A DNA stretch of 64,000 nt, taken from the NCBI GenBank assembly GCA_037576215.1, contig JBANDB010000006.1, positions 372,001 through 436,000 on the forward strand. Direction: 5' to 3'. Of this stretch, positions 53,935 through 64,000 are shown one piece after another. The notes below the pieces were generated by a model that worked only from the letters and a program-made list of their open reading frames with translations, searched no databases and was not told where the DNA came from. Both the position numbers and the translations under genes were made by a program. Every line of letters starts with the position of its first letter. The first letter of the stretch is position 1. The DNA comes from Armillaria gallica (Eukaryota > Basidiomycota > Agaricomycetes > Agaricales > Physalacriaceae).

Positions 53935-54490
53935 CAACAGGAATTTCCGCCGTCTCTGTTTGCAGACTCAGAGAGATGCGCTTTGGCATCTTTGAATGAA
54001 ACTTAGATCCCCTTGACGTGCACGGTCGATTGCAGCTCGAACTTTTTTGCCTTCACTCGCTCGCTGTAATATTCTTCGATCCTGTGAATCAGGAGCCTCA
54101 GTCTGTGAAGAGTTTTCGAAGCACGCACGATAATCATACCTTTTCAAAGCCTCTAGTTCAAAAATAATCCAGGAATCGTTGATCTGTTACGATTTTATGA
54201 TCTCAAGATTGTCCAGCACAACGATGACAGGCAGGGTGTCCGGAGGACCTACACCGTATACAGAATGAGACTGGATTGTATTGGAAGGCGACATCGAGTC
54301 GACGTCTGCTCGTAGACACGGTATGCACAGGAGGAGCATTGAGATCACAGAGAGGGGGAAATTAGATGCAGTAGCAGGTGCTGCCTGAGAAACACGGCCA
54401 TGACTTGCTCCGCTGACAGATTCGTAACCTTGGCTTTTAGCGTCGCGCACCGAAGAACAGTCCTGAAGCATGCTACTGAATCGAAGTTTC
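53935..54490 (-). pseudogene. Family P2 relic (copy F)
   Basis: Only the 3' half remains: LLLCIPCLRADVDS, GPPDTLPVIVVLDNLEIIK, a stop, QINDSW then a damaged DFFREL (FELEALKR), an intron, IEEYYSERVKAK and a decayed tail at about 53980. Closest to copy E by eye (shared VLDNLE and EQIND). Several stops and small deletions make it clearly non-functional. Confidence 0.75.
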
Positions 54491-55110
54491 ACTGATAATT
54501 GATAGTATTAGCTTTCTGCATCCTGCGTGAACGGTAGAGCCAAATTAACTGCTTGTTGGATACATCGGCAGTGACATGTTGTGTAGTGGCTCTTGCTCTG
54601 TCTTCAAGAGCTCCTGCGGTCAGAACCCTCGTCACAGTGTTCTCCGTCAAGGAGGACGTAAACATTCGTTCCATCACATAATTGAGCTCGGTTCTCTGGT
54701 ACAGGCAAAAAGCTGAGCAAGGAATCGCCAGAAGTGCTTGAAGACTCACTAGCACCCGTACATAGTACTCTGACTATCAACATACGCCATTTTTTGCCGC
54801 TAGGATTTTATGGCTACCTCCGCCTGTCCCCATTGCAACAAGTTGATATTCAGAAAGCTCCAATATTGAAAGGTAGCATGTGCTGGACCAGAATATAGAA
54901 ATGGAAAGCTTGTGCCCTATTCGGCGTTTTACATCGCGCTATTAACGTTGGAGAATATTGATGAGCAGGATGCCTAGCTTGACGACGCAAATCTTGTTTG
55001 TCTCCTATTCGCTGATATAACTACAGCAATGCCAGAGGTACTCAGACTCCACGGCACGCATACACCTATAAACGTAGCTTTAACATCAAGGACGACATCC
55101 TGAAATTAAG
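54491..55110. other. Intergenic, no recognised gene
   Basis: A minus-strand frame at 54755-54489 (LNYVMERMFTSSLTENTV) has no family I can name. Nothing else seen. Confidence 0.4.
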
Positions 55111-55533
55111 ATGAATCACCCACCAGCAGGGAAGGAAGGTCGGCGACTCTACCGACTCTTGTCAACCTCTAAGCATTGCTGTGATGAGCTAGAAAAACAC
55201 GGTATATCGTACGCTCGAGCATCGCGTGCAGCATTGAAGACGTTCATGGTGAGAAGGCAGGATTTGTTTGTTGCCGCGACCAAATAACTCTTAGCTTCAT
55301 CGCTCGTCGTTCTCCTTCCTCCACAATCCGTTCCTTCTACCGTGTGCCTTCCCTACATCAACGGTGGATATCTCGAACACCTCAACCTCAAAATACGTCA
55401 AATCCGTGCCGCGACATATGTGATACTTCCTGGAAAAGATCCGTCGACCGCCGATATCTCGAAGCTGGCTGCTGACGATTGTGTCACCAGAAGCCTGTTT
55501 GACTCGGATCTGAGGCTGAAGGGTGGGAAATAA
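55111..55533 (+). CDS. Possible small two-exon gene, unknown
   Basis: MNHPPAGKEGRRLYRLLSTS begins at 55111, and a canonical donor (GTGAGA, about 55249) and acceptor (about 55295) follow. Two downstream frames are open; the one reading CLPYINGGYLEHLNLKIRQI runs to 55533. Joining it to exon 1 requires a frame change, so the structure is doubtful. No family recognised. Confidence 0.2.
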
Positions 55534-55747
55534 CGCTTTGCAAAATTTGGTCTTTCGTTTTGGAGAATTGAAGATAAATCTTTGCTCCGACAATTGCAAG
55601 AAGCCGCTGCAAGAAGAGAACCGGAAGTTCGAGTAGTCGGTCAAAGCGGAGTCTCAGTCTGAGTTTGACTGTTGGCAAGCGAGGTAAACGACTCGGACTG
55701 ATTCACTCTTTCCAAACTCTTTAATCGCATGAGTAAACAGAATATTC

Positions 55748-57002
55748 ATGTCCGAGTCGTCTTCCAATATGCTGTCTTCGCCCTTGTGCAGCACGGAAGA
55801 TATGGTGCAAGCAATTGCGACGGAGCGCCATTCTGTACGTGTCAGTACAGACAGAATCCAGGAATACGCTGACACACAATACAGCTTAATATACCACCTG
55901 AAATTTACGAGGAAATCATTGATTACCTCTGGGATAACAAAGATGCCCTCGTCGCCTGTTCCTTCTGCCGACCTTTATACCTCCGCACCCGCGTACACCT
56001 TTTTCACAGCATCGAGCTGAAGCACACGCCCAACGGCGAGCCGTTCTCCAAAAGTGTCCTTCCGTGCATCAAGAAAATCACGATACACCCGGGTTCCGAT
56101 ATCCTCAGCGTGACCCCGTTGCTATCTTCGCTGCCGAACCTAACTGCGCTCCGCCTCGATGCGCTGGAATTCCCCGATCCGTGGTCACTGCACCAATTCA
56201 TCTGTCAGCTTCACGAGTTGACGAGTCTCGATTTGAGTCGTATACGATTCCGTCGAGATATTCTGGTAGAGCTTGGGAGCCTCGCGGGTTCATTTCCTAA
56301 GATCAACAAGATAACGATGTGCGGGACGTCGCTCCATGCTTCTGTTGTGGGGTTTCTCATCCATAGGCGGGCGCTACGAGCGATATATGTTGATTCCCTC
56401 CGCGAGCTTTGCATCAAGTACCCCGCTGGCGAATGCATGTCTTGCATATGCACCTTTGTGCGTGCGGCGTCGAGGTCATTGAAAAGCTTGGAAATCCGGA
56501 TCCGTGAAACGGGTGGGCGAAACCCTTATTTTTCTGTAGAGTGTACACTAATAATTTGGGTGAAGAGATGTCGAGTTGGCCGGCACAGCTCGACGTGCTT
56601 CCCCTGACTATGCCGGTGTTGCTGATTGAGATGGACTACAATCACTTCGGTTGGCATGATGGGGTCATGAGATGGTTGCTGGATTCTCTGACCGGCGCTG
56701 ATGGACCCATCATGGTGGAAACACTGACGCTGGTGGTCGTGCCTCCTCTGTATTTTAATGAATATGTTATAGAAGGCAATGATCGGCGGTGGGCGAGAAT
56801 GTGGTTGAGGTTGGATGAGATCTTGACGGGTCCAGATATGAAGGTGTTTCGACGATTGAAGGTGACAACTATCTGTCCTCCTGGTGATCGTATTTATTGG
56901 GAAGGGTCGCATTTCACAGAGTGGGTTCGTGGAAAGCTCCCGCTGGTGAATGAGAGAAACATGCTTGATATGGATACTATCGTCGAGGACATAAGTTGGT
57001 AG
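55748..57002 (+). CDS. F-box/LRR-like protein, probable frameshift
   Basis: Agaricomycete F-box proteins act as substrate receptors of SCF ubiquitin ligases. MSESSSNMLSSPLCSTEDM starts at 55748; a 50-nt intron (55835-55884) joins to LNIPPEIYEEIIDYLWDNKD and ALVACSFCRPLYLRTRVHLF, the F-box. Leucine-rich repeat-like strands follow (LPNLTALRLDALEF, HELTSLDLSRIRF, FPKINKITMCG, RSLKSLEIRI). Near 56520-56560 the frame changes: after ETGGRNPYFSVE the sequence continues in another frame as LGEEMSSWPAQLDVLPLTMP to TAG at 57002. A GT...AG pair there is too short for an intron, so a 1-2 nt indel or an error is more likely. The predicted product without the shift is about 400 residues. Confidence 0.7.
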
Positions 57003-57629
57003 AGTTTGTTATATTGTTCGCGAATTAGAGATGCATATCATTCACTTGATCTATGATAAAATAATTGGTAGTAGACGCAATACTTGTGCTCCTAAACCAC
57101 TATCGCCTCCAAGACAGAGTCTGGGTAGCATAGATACACTAGGAAAGCATCTTCCTGACATGCCCTTAAGCCGTGACCGCGCAGGTCAGAGTCGAGCCAG
57201 GCTTCAGATACGTACACTTACGGCGTCTTCAGAAAAAGGACTCTTCATATACTATACGGTGAATAAAAAGGGTCGACCACTGTCAGGAAGATAGTACGAG
57301 GATGGTGCTGAGGAAGCGGGTCCTTATAGCTGTGAACACTTTCAAGGTTTGCTACCTGGTGCTAGCGCTCATAGCCGATGGTAGACGCATTAAGTTGTGA
57401 GAGAGAAATATGACAGGGAGCAGAAAAGTTACAAAAGTGATGAGTTCGCTCCTCTTCGAACATTGCGAGTCGCATCGACTGCCGGGGAGACAGCATGTTA
57501 GCAAAGAGCTAGAGACTGCGACGAAAGCACTCACGTTCACTCCATGGGCAGATTTCTGACTGGCAGCTTACTGTACTCTCTTATGGTGGCAAGTTGAGCC
57601 TAAGAGCTTGATTTCTTGCTTGAAGGGTC
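57003..57629. other. Intergenic, no feature seen
   Basis: An 87-codon plus-strand frame at 57031-57294 has no family resemblance. Confidence 0.45.
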
Positions 57630-58179
57630 AAAAACGGCATACTTTCTTTTCATGATCACTGAGCTCTTGGACGACCATTGGCAAATATCTGCAGTCTACT
57701 ACGACTTTAGATAAGAAGTCGTTCATCGTGCTGAATTGTGTGAAGATGTCCAACTGGGGTGGCTCGATTACAACAGGCATAGTAATTTCGCCCTCCTATT
57801 CCTTTGAATCCCGGTGAGTCGGCGTGAACAGCGGATTCTCTTTAAATGCGAGGGAGCGACACCTCGTCCCGACCGCCAAAGGTTCCCGTGAGATATAGCC
57901 AAAGTATGGAAGGCCCGGGGGGACTTCCGAGGATGGTCGGAGGAAGACAAACAACTCCGGTCGATCTCTCCTGCGCCGGCCTGTCGTGATAGATAACCTG
58001 GAAGGAGCACACATACCGTGGATGATGCTTTTGTTGGCGGGAGTGGTTTCAATGGAAGGGGCTTTCATGGCAGCCAGAAAGAGCTGATAGTAGAGCTGAA
58101 GCAGAAATCCATCGACAAGAAAAGTCTCGCCATAAGACGGTTTGAGCGTGGCATCTTCGTTATGGGGGATGCCAACCAC
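57630..58179 (-). pseudogene. Family P1 relic (copy 5), divergent and decayed
   Basis: MVGIPHNEDATLKPSYGETF at 58179 leads into YGETFLVDGFLLQLYYQLFL, IIHGMCAPSRLS, GRRRRDRPELFVFLRP and FGYISREPLAVGT, which align with the P1 order (GDIF..., ICSS, GRRRPG, PWLFLMGTFDG). Then comes a deletion, and VIEPPQLDIFTQF, NDFLSKVVVDCRYLPMVVQE, LSDHEKK before a donor, matching IEPSEF...DRNYLTKVAKDIQKHELK. The MGTFDG core is degraded and the middle third is missing. This extends the P1 family to 58 kb. Confidence 0.65.
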
Positions 58180-59044
58180 GGAAAGGACATGAAATCACAG
58201 GAGAGATTGGACGGGCAGCAAACTCCGACCCATTCAAGGTCTCATACCTTGAATGGCCGGAGCGCTGATATCGGAGATCTCTCCTCATAGCCATCACCGC
58301 GTCGGCGCGCCGCGGCCTGAACGCCTCGGAAATCTGTGGTCAAAGTAACCTAATGTCATAATCGAGTGCACATGAAACGCACCATTCTATCCAACAGAAT
58401 GCCTCAAGTGCATTGAGTTGGGCTAGGGGTGTCCTGGTGAGTAGGTATATGGCGGTTACGCACATGGCACATACAATATGAGGTGAGACGCGATGCTAGT
58501 GAGCACTGAGTACTGATCCTACGGTAGAGTGTAAGAATAGAACTATGTATCGTGTAAAGATTACGTTGAGGTGAATCTGAGGACGTATCGGACGAAGACT
58601 CTTTTGGATACTCCGTTCTGATGTCTATGCTTGTTGAGTTGCCAATTTAACCACGCGGATATTGAGTGCTGTGAGGATGCTTATAAGAACGATATCTGTG
58701 GCGGCAAATAGATCTGGTTACCGTGATGATTCCAAACAGAATGAGGCAACCGAATTTGACCGCAGATGCGAGAAGCTGTCAACGCACTCGGACGACCCCG
58801 TCCTACGAGCGAATCAAGTGTCAGTTCAAAGTTGTTACTGATGTTTCTATTACACCCCGCCCCATCTACTCCTCTTCTTATATGGCAAGCGAAAATATAT
58901 ACAGAGTTTTATGTTGAAAGCAGGAGATAGCTAGATATCACGATTTCAACATGACGTCACTCCAAGGACCATATCCAGCCGTCACGTGTCTAAGGTTAAC
59001 TCCGTCATCCGACCTGCATCTCTTCTTCCCGTCTTCCACTGTGA
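58180..59044. other. Intergenic, no recognised gene
   Basis: A short palindrome-like pair CATTCAAGGTCTCATACCTTGAATG at 58232-58256 (9-bp arms CATTCAAGG/CCTTGAATG) is the only structure noted. No exons. Confidence 0.45.
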
Positions 59045-59120
59045 TCCATGACACGTTTTTGTGTTGGCACAGAATCCCGTTTTAGTACCTTGTATCTATC
59101 TATCTATCTATCTTCTATCT
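59045..59120 (+). repeat. 3' fragment of repeat R
   Basis: CATGACACGTTTTTGTG, GGCACAGAATCCCG and ACCTTGTATCTATC correspond to the last 80 bp of repeat R (TGTGACACGTTTAGTGGC, GGCACAGAATCCCGG, ACCTTGTCCGGTTATCTA). It ends in a pure (TATC)n tail of four to five units. The 5' part is missing, as is common for 5'-truncated retroposons. Confidence 0.65.
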
Positions 59121-59349
59121 CAGAAACCACCGCAAACCGTCAGTAATGGTCCCTGGACTCTTCGAGGAAACGACGACTCCAGTCCGGTCTCTGGCGGAGA
59201 GTCTGATATGGAACCAGAGTAAGTCAATTCAAATACTTATCTCCTCGGACCGCGTTGATGATGACCAGGGACGCTAAAAATACTTCCGATGATGTAGTTG
59301 AAATACCATCAAATGCATCGCCTCTTGGTGTTCACGTTCGTCCACCATG
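59121..59349 (+). other. Exon remnant whose stop overlaps the malic enzyme start
   Basis: NGPWTLRGNDDSSPVSGGES reads to a donor at about 59218 and continues after an acceptor at about 59268 as DAKNTSDDVVEIPSNASPLG to a TGA at 59348-59350 that overlaps the malic enzyme ATG (ATGA). It looks like the 3' end of a gene whose 5' part was replaced by the repeat R fragment, or like the malic enzyme leader. I cannot decide. Confidence 0.3.
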
Positions 59350-61737
59350 ACCTCCTCCAAGACACAGTACAATGTCGCTCTTCGCGGCGATGCGATGCTC
59401 ACCAGTTCCAGATGGAACAAGGGCACTGCGTTCACCATGGCTGAGCGCAAGGCATTCGGTCTCACTGGGCGATTGCCGTATCGCGTCAATACCCTCGACG
59501 AGCAATGCCAACGCGCTTACGACCAATTGCAAGCCCGGGATTCACCTCTACGCAAGAATTCCTTCTTGCAGAGCTTGAAGAATCAGAACTGGGTGCTTTA
59601 CTTTGCGCTGTTATCGAGGCATCTCAGCGAACTTGTGCCTGTCATCTATACACCGACCGAGGTGAGTGTTCCAGACTTGCGTACCAGTGGGCTTGCCACG
59701 TCGTCTAGATACGCGGGAACAGCAACTATCTGGTCTTTGTTTGGTCATCAATATCACCCACGCAACCGGCAGCTCCTTCCGTCAGGGAGCGTCAAAGACG
59801 CGCCCAACTTTCTGCTTTCAGTAAACTCAGGGCAACAAGGGAACATGGAATGATGCGGTCCTATTCAGTCATCCATCACTGCTAGAAACTCTGCGTTCAT
59901 ATCTTCTCTTCGGACTACACCGGTAACATCCGTCGTTGAATTCCCTTCCATTTTGCAACTCAGTTCTACGCGCCGTTCACGCTACACGACCTTGCTATCC
60001 GCGATGGTGGCAAGCCCATCCGCAGACAACTGACTTTTCTCTCAACAGGCCGATGCAATCGCCAGCTATTCCCATCTCTTCCGGAGGAGCGAAGGATTGT
60101 ATCTGACTTTTCCTGATCAAGACACTATGGAGCAAGACTTTCTCGAGCAGATCAAAGGCCGAAGCATCGATCTGATTGTGTGCTCCGACGCCGAGGCGAT
60201 TCTTGGCATTGGCGATCAAGGTGTCGGGGTATGCCTTAATACCTGTTTGCTACATCGTCGTGCTGATTCTGTTGCAGGGAATTGGAGTAGGTGTTTGAGT
60301 CACAGTTCAAACCATTGGATTTATCTGTTTTGCAGATCTCTGCCGCTAAGGCGGTGATATACACGTGTGTCGATTACCCAAATTAAACAGTGGATAGCTT
60401 CGATTGATTATGATATTAGACTCATCGGCGGCATCGACCCTTCCAGAGCTCTTGCTGTGACGCTTGACGTCGGGACCAACAACGAAGAGCTTCTCGACGA
60501 CAATCTTTACGTCGTAAGCATACTGTTTCCAAACACCTGCGAAGGCTAACTCTGCTTTTAGGGCTGGCCCAACAAACGTATCAGTGGAGAACAGTATGAT
60601 CAATTTATCGACAAGTTCGTTCAGTTGGTTCGAAAATATTTCCCTCATTGTCTACTCCACTTCGAGGACTTCGGCGTGACAAATGCTCAACGTATCCTTG
60701 AACGCTATCGGGACACTCATTCAGTTTTCAATGATGATATGTAAGACGCTCGAGTCGCTGATGTTATTATTTCTGACCTTCTATTTATATAGCCAAGGAA
60801 CCGGCGCAGTCACACTCTCTTGCGTCATGTCTGCTATTGGCATAACGAAGACCAAGCTCTGTGATCAGCGATTCATCATCTACGGAGCAGGCTCCGCCGG
60901 ACTGGGCATCACAAAACAGCTGCGTGATGCCATGGTTGCTACAGACGGCACTCCAGAAGAAGAGGCCAACGCCAAGTTCTGGCTCATCGACAAACACGGA
61001 CTCATCAGACAGAGCACACCTAGTGTTCGGGAAGACCTTCGCGCGTTCATTCGATCGGACGAGGAGTGGACATCGTTTACCGGCGATGTCGGACTCCTGG
61101 ATACAGTCAAGCAAGTCAAGCCGACGGTGCTGATTGGGTGCTCGACTCATGCGGGTGCTTTCACGGAAGAAGTCGTGAAAACCATGGCGGCACACTGCGA
61201 GAGACCGATCATCCTGCCTCTGTCGAACCCGAGCCGATTGGTTGAGGTCAATCCGGGCGACGCTAATGAGTGGACGGGGGGCAAGGCATTGTTGGCCACG
61301 GGTAGTCCATTCCCTCCAGCTAAGATGCCGAATGGGAAGGATTATATCATTGCCGAGTGTAACAGTATGTCGATTTTCTTGTCTCATCTACCTTTGTATT
61401 GATCGTCCTCTTAGATGCGCTGATCTATCCCGGGCTTGGGTTTGGTGCTATGCTTTGCCAGTCTCGCAAGATGACAGACACGATGATTATCGCGGGAGCG
61501 CGTAGACTCGCGTCTTTGTCCCCGGCGTTGAAAGATCCAGACGATGCGCTTTTGCCAGACTTTGGGGACGCGCCTCAGGTGAACTTTGAGGTAGCCGTTG
61601 CCGTTGCTGAGCAGGGGATCGAAGAGGGGAGTGCGGGTGTAGATTGGTCGAAGGAGGAAGTGCGTGCCAAGGCGAAGGCAAAGTTGTGGGAGCCTGTATA
61701 TGCGGAGTATGTGTATGACAAGGACGGAGAAGTCTAG
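59347..61737 (+). CDS. Malic enzyme (malate oxidative decarboxylase)
   Basis: This enzyme converts malate to pyruvate and CO2 while reducing NAD(P)+, supplying NADPH or pyruvate. The start is [20 protein letters not shown]. Motifs: [30 protein letters not shown] (catalytic Tyr), [67 protein letters not shown] (metal-binding acidic pair and catalytic region), [19 protein letters not shown] (nucleotide binding), [10 protein letters not shown], and [20 protein letters not shown]. It ends DKDGEV at 61737. Seven or eight introns; the first (59662-60048, 387 nt) is far longer than the usual 50 nt. No N-terminal mitochondrial leader or C-terminal peroxisomal signal is obvious, so the cytosol is likely. 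The frame is clean. Confidence 0.93.
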
Positions 61738-61888
61738 ACATGGGGAAGTTGACGTGTAGTATACAATTAGAAGAATTGCTTATTTTTGGTCGTACTGATT
61801 ATTGTCGCTTCGCGTGGTTTTGTAAATTTGGATTGTTTCTTTGACTTCAACCATAGCGAACTTGGAACAGACGCTGAGTATGATGCAT

Positions 61889-62833
61889 TCACAACGACGG
61901 GCTCGATTCGGCATGGTTGTTTCTAGGAGGAGCGGCCAGCGTACCGCTCTCTGCGCACTTGTGAAACCTGAAATCGTGGAACAGCTTGTGGGCTATTGGG
62001 TCCTCTTTAACTGAGAAAACGATAACATAAGCACAATACAAGTTGTACTTTGAATTCGTACACTTTTTATCTCCCCATAGCTTGAGATAAAATCCCACCT
62101 CTACGAGCTCCCCACATAGCATCCAACTAAGAGGTTTTGCTTCCATGATGGCCAATGGTAGTTTGTGTTTGCACGGGGTAAGCTCCGCGTTCTTGAAATC
62201 GATAATGACAGGTTGGTTCCGACGCGGGTCCCACAGAAGATGACTTTCGATTCCGGCTCCTAATTGCCCGTGGCGGAATCCTGAGCAGTGCAAATCTTGC
62301 ATCATAGACGCTATTGCCATCCTGCTCTCAAGCGTGTCGTGTGGCCCACCGGCACGCCAGGGAATACCACGGCGTTCTGTGATAGAGCAGACAACCGTAC
62401 CCCCCCAAGTCGTCTCAGCAGTCCATATTCCATAATGGATGGGAACAATCTTGCCTTGCAAATGCTTGAGGTTGGTCGCATGAAAAGTGGCTTCCCTGAT
62501 CAAATCCTTTTTAACGTCATCCGGACAGCTACCCGGGCCAAACTCGACGTGGACTGCCATCTTGATTTCGAAGAGAAGGGTGTCGGGATCACGCCATTTG
62601 GATCCATGGAAGCGGGCGGCGAAGTGGATTGGGCGGTCATTGGTGTAATTCTCCTCTCCGTAGTGGCACAGAGAATCGAGCGACATTGGCCTGCGCATGA
62701 AGCGAGGGTGGTCTGTTTCGAGGATTCCTTCGGGGAGTGAGTCAAATGTGCAGTTGGATATAGGAACGGGGAGAAAATGATTCTCTTTGCGGACAAGTTC
62801 TATTCGTATCTTGCGGAACGCTGAATCGGTCAT
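61889..62833 (-). CDS. Kinase-like protein, catalytic Asp replaced (HGQ)
   Basis: An uninterrupted 314-residue frame starts MTDSAFRKIRIELVRKENHF at 62833. A kinase-like fold is suggested by LLFEIKMAV (possible Lys site), REATFHATNLKHLQGKIVP, the GGTVVCSITERRG hinge-like region, FRHGQLGAGIESHLLWDPRR (catalytic-loop position) and QPVIIDFKNAEL (DFx position). Small basidiomycete kinase-like proteins usually have HGDL at the loop; here it is HGQL, so the catalytic Asp is missing while the metal-binding Asp remains. Probably a pseudokinase. The absence of introns is unusual among its neighbours and could reflect retroposition. The C-terminus (RFHKCAESGTLAAPPRNNHA) is low-complexity. Confidence 0.7.
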   Translation of the reverse strand: MTDSAFRKIRIELVRKENHFLPVPISNCTFDSLPEGILETDHPRFMRRPMSLDSLCHYGEENYTNDRPIHFAARFHGSKWRDPDTLLFEIKMAVHVEFGPGSCPDDVKKDLIREATFHATNLKHLQGKIVPIHYGIWTAETTWGGTVVCSITERRGIPWRAGGPHDTLESRMAIASMMQDLHCSGFRHGQLGAGIESHLLWDPRRNQPVIIDFKNAELTPCKHKLPLAIMEAKPLSWMLCGELVEVGFYLKLWGDKKCTNSKYNLYCAYVIVFSVKEDPIAHKLFHDFRFHKCAESGTLAAPPRNNHAESSPSL

Positions 62834-63375
62834 ACTAGAAGAAAAGTGAGAGATACTGAGACTTACAGACTAATATTTATTTATTTTTAGCAAAAGTGAT
62901 AACTGAATTTGAAAATGGCGAAATAGACTTTTGATGGTGGCCTTACGCCGCCATGGCGAGCATAGAATAGATGCTGAGCATGATGGGGAACAGGAATTTC
63001 TTTGGATATCTCGCAGAGCGAAAAAGCTTATGGCTGCTGAAAAGAAAGGTCGCGTCCCTGATGCTGTCATGCCCGTCTGCCCTTCGTGCAGGCGCAAGCA
63101 GAATATTCTCCTCTCAAAGAAACCATTGCGATGCACGTCATGCAAAACGGCTGTAACATGTAAAGACCAAAGTTCAAGCCAATGTTGAACGGACACAGCA
63201 AAAAAAAACGAAAAGTTGCGCGCCCGACTCCCATAGCGTCTGGGACGTTATACTTGAACGCGTTCAGTAAAAATTCTTGTCATTTTACCGTCACGTTCTG
63301 GATATGGATTCTAAAAGACTAAAACAATCTACTGACTCGTCTATGCTCTATGCGGTTCTTACATCCTTGCTCCGC
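62834..63375. other. Intergenic, no recognised gene
   Basis: A plus-strand frame at 62931-63188 has a CPSCRRK...CTSCK pattern that could suggest a zinc-binding fragment, but it lacks an obvious start and family resemblance, and I do not call it. Confidence 0.4.
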
Positions 63376-64000
63376 TCAGTCGACTCGTCGAGCCCTCGGT
63401 ACAAGCGCCCAGACACCCACCAGCGTGCACATCATCGATACAACTCTAAACACAAACTTTAGTTTCAAACCTGTCGATACCCGAGACTGCTTTGCACTTA
63501 CAACGGCTGCAATGACCGAATTCCATAACGAGATGCCAATAGACCCGTTACGAAGGGCAGGGCCGCCGATCCCGACATACCAATCCCGGTGATCCACCCG
63601 ACACTTTCAGTGAGTAACCTCGCAGGCAGGATCCGTGTCGCGTGCCCGACAAGTATCGGGAACATGGGTCCCAGTAGTAAACCGACGAAAGAAATCTAGG
63701 AATACGTTTAGATGAGCAGTAGAATGATACGAATACAAACGTGCTTACTGCAACTCCGTTCTCGATGATGGAAGGAACAAACCACACGGTTAGTTCCAGT
63801 CTGTTTTATAATTAGCTTAGAATAGGATCGGGTCGCAATAGTTGGCCTGGCTTACGCTATGGCGAGTAAAGTGTATACAAAAACGACGCGGTGCTCTCCG
63901 ACCTGGTCAAGAAATTTGAGTCAACCTCGACGACTGGGACTACCAGGTGCGAACCTTCTTGCTGAACCATATAAGAGATAGTCGGCCCAGAGTCAGTCCT
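63376..64000 (-). CDS. MFS transporter (fucose-permease/Bsc6-like), 3' exons, runs off the right edge
   Basis: Reading leftwards from the window edge: YTLLAI-LELTVWFVPSIIEN, GVAVSFVG-type segment followed by LLGPMFP, ARLLTESVGWITGIGMSGSA, ALPFVTGLLASRYGIRSLQP, an intron, and VVSMMCTLVGVWALVPRARR with stop at 63376. These are the last three membrane helices of a 12-helix MFS carrier in the group whose closest named members are fucose permease and yeast Bsc6. GSAALPF and GLLASRYG near helix 11 are typical. The first half of the gene lies outside the window, and small frame changes in the part above 63900 were not resolved. Confidence 0.7.

Noticed and set aside
62931..63188. CPSCRRK...CTSCK zinc-like pattern
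   Set aside because: Too short, no start or exon context, and the opposite strand is also open.

Overview
The window looks like nuclear DNA of a basidiomycete fungus, most likely a wood- or litter-decay Agaricomycete. Genes are split by many short GT-AG introns of about 45-60 nt. The recognisable families (FunK1 fungal-type kinases, an F-box protein with the usual agaricomycete opening, an IFI6/ISG12-like protein, an SRA-YDG protein, and expanded unnamed membrane and soluble families) are typical of that group. I recognised no rRNA, tRNA or CRISPR.

Layout. 0.2-6.1 kb holds a Helitron whose RepHel gene is almost complete but has two in-frame stops; a gene-poor tail with an inverted repeat follows to about 7.1 kb. 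7-13.6 kb is mostly non-coding: a 67/68-bp tandem repeat, a relic of family P1, and a frameshifted 7-TM gene. 13.6-16.6 kb has a frameshifted secreted-protein gene and an intact 7-TM gene. 17.6-20.1 kb is a broken FunK1 kinase, followed by a roughly 0.62-kb retroposon-like repeat. 21.9-25.1 kb carries a Cys-rich secreted protein, an SRA-YDG protein and an IFI6-like protein. 25.1-25.8 kb is an unusual tandem array of hairpins. 26-27.4 kb has an intact 7-TM gene. 28.4-42 kb alternates copies of family P2 with a P1 copy, a second secreted-protein gene, a second copy of the repeat, a damaged PAF-acetylhydrolase-like gene and an intact FunK1 kinase. 42.5-50 kb has a fourth 7-TM gene and further P1/P2 copies. 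50.2-63.8 kb is more ordinary: an MFS anion:cation symporter, relics of P2 and P1, an F-box protein, a malic enzyme, a kinase-like protein, and the 3' end of a second MFS transporter that leaves the window.

The main discovery candidate is a pair of unnamed gene families, called P1 and P2 here. In two separate places one member of each stands head to head across a 331-358 bp promoter (33.1-36.4 kb and 47.3-49.9 kb). Single copies and relics lie elsewhere, giving 5 P1 and 6 P2 sequences. Four P2 promoters carry a related block 66-96 bp from the P2 start codon, with HMG-box-like ACAAAG/CATTGT sequences; the distance is exactly 96 bp in both head-to-head pairs. The P1 member of one pair has a 685-bp insertion in its last exon, flanked by a 7-bp direct repeat; removing the insertion restores the paralogous reading frame. 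Several copies are broken by C-to-T type stop codons or 1-nt indels in short homopolymers, while their neighbours are intact. The region therefore looks like a fast birth-and-death cluster, though some indels may be assembly errors. Exon coordinates come from reading splice sites by eye and comparing paralogues within the window.
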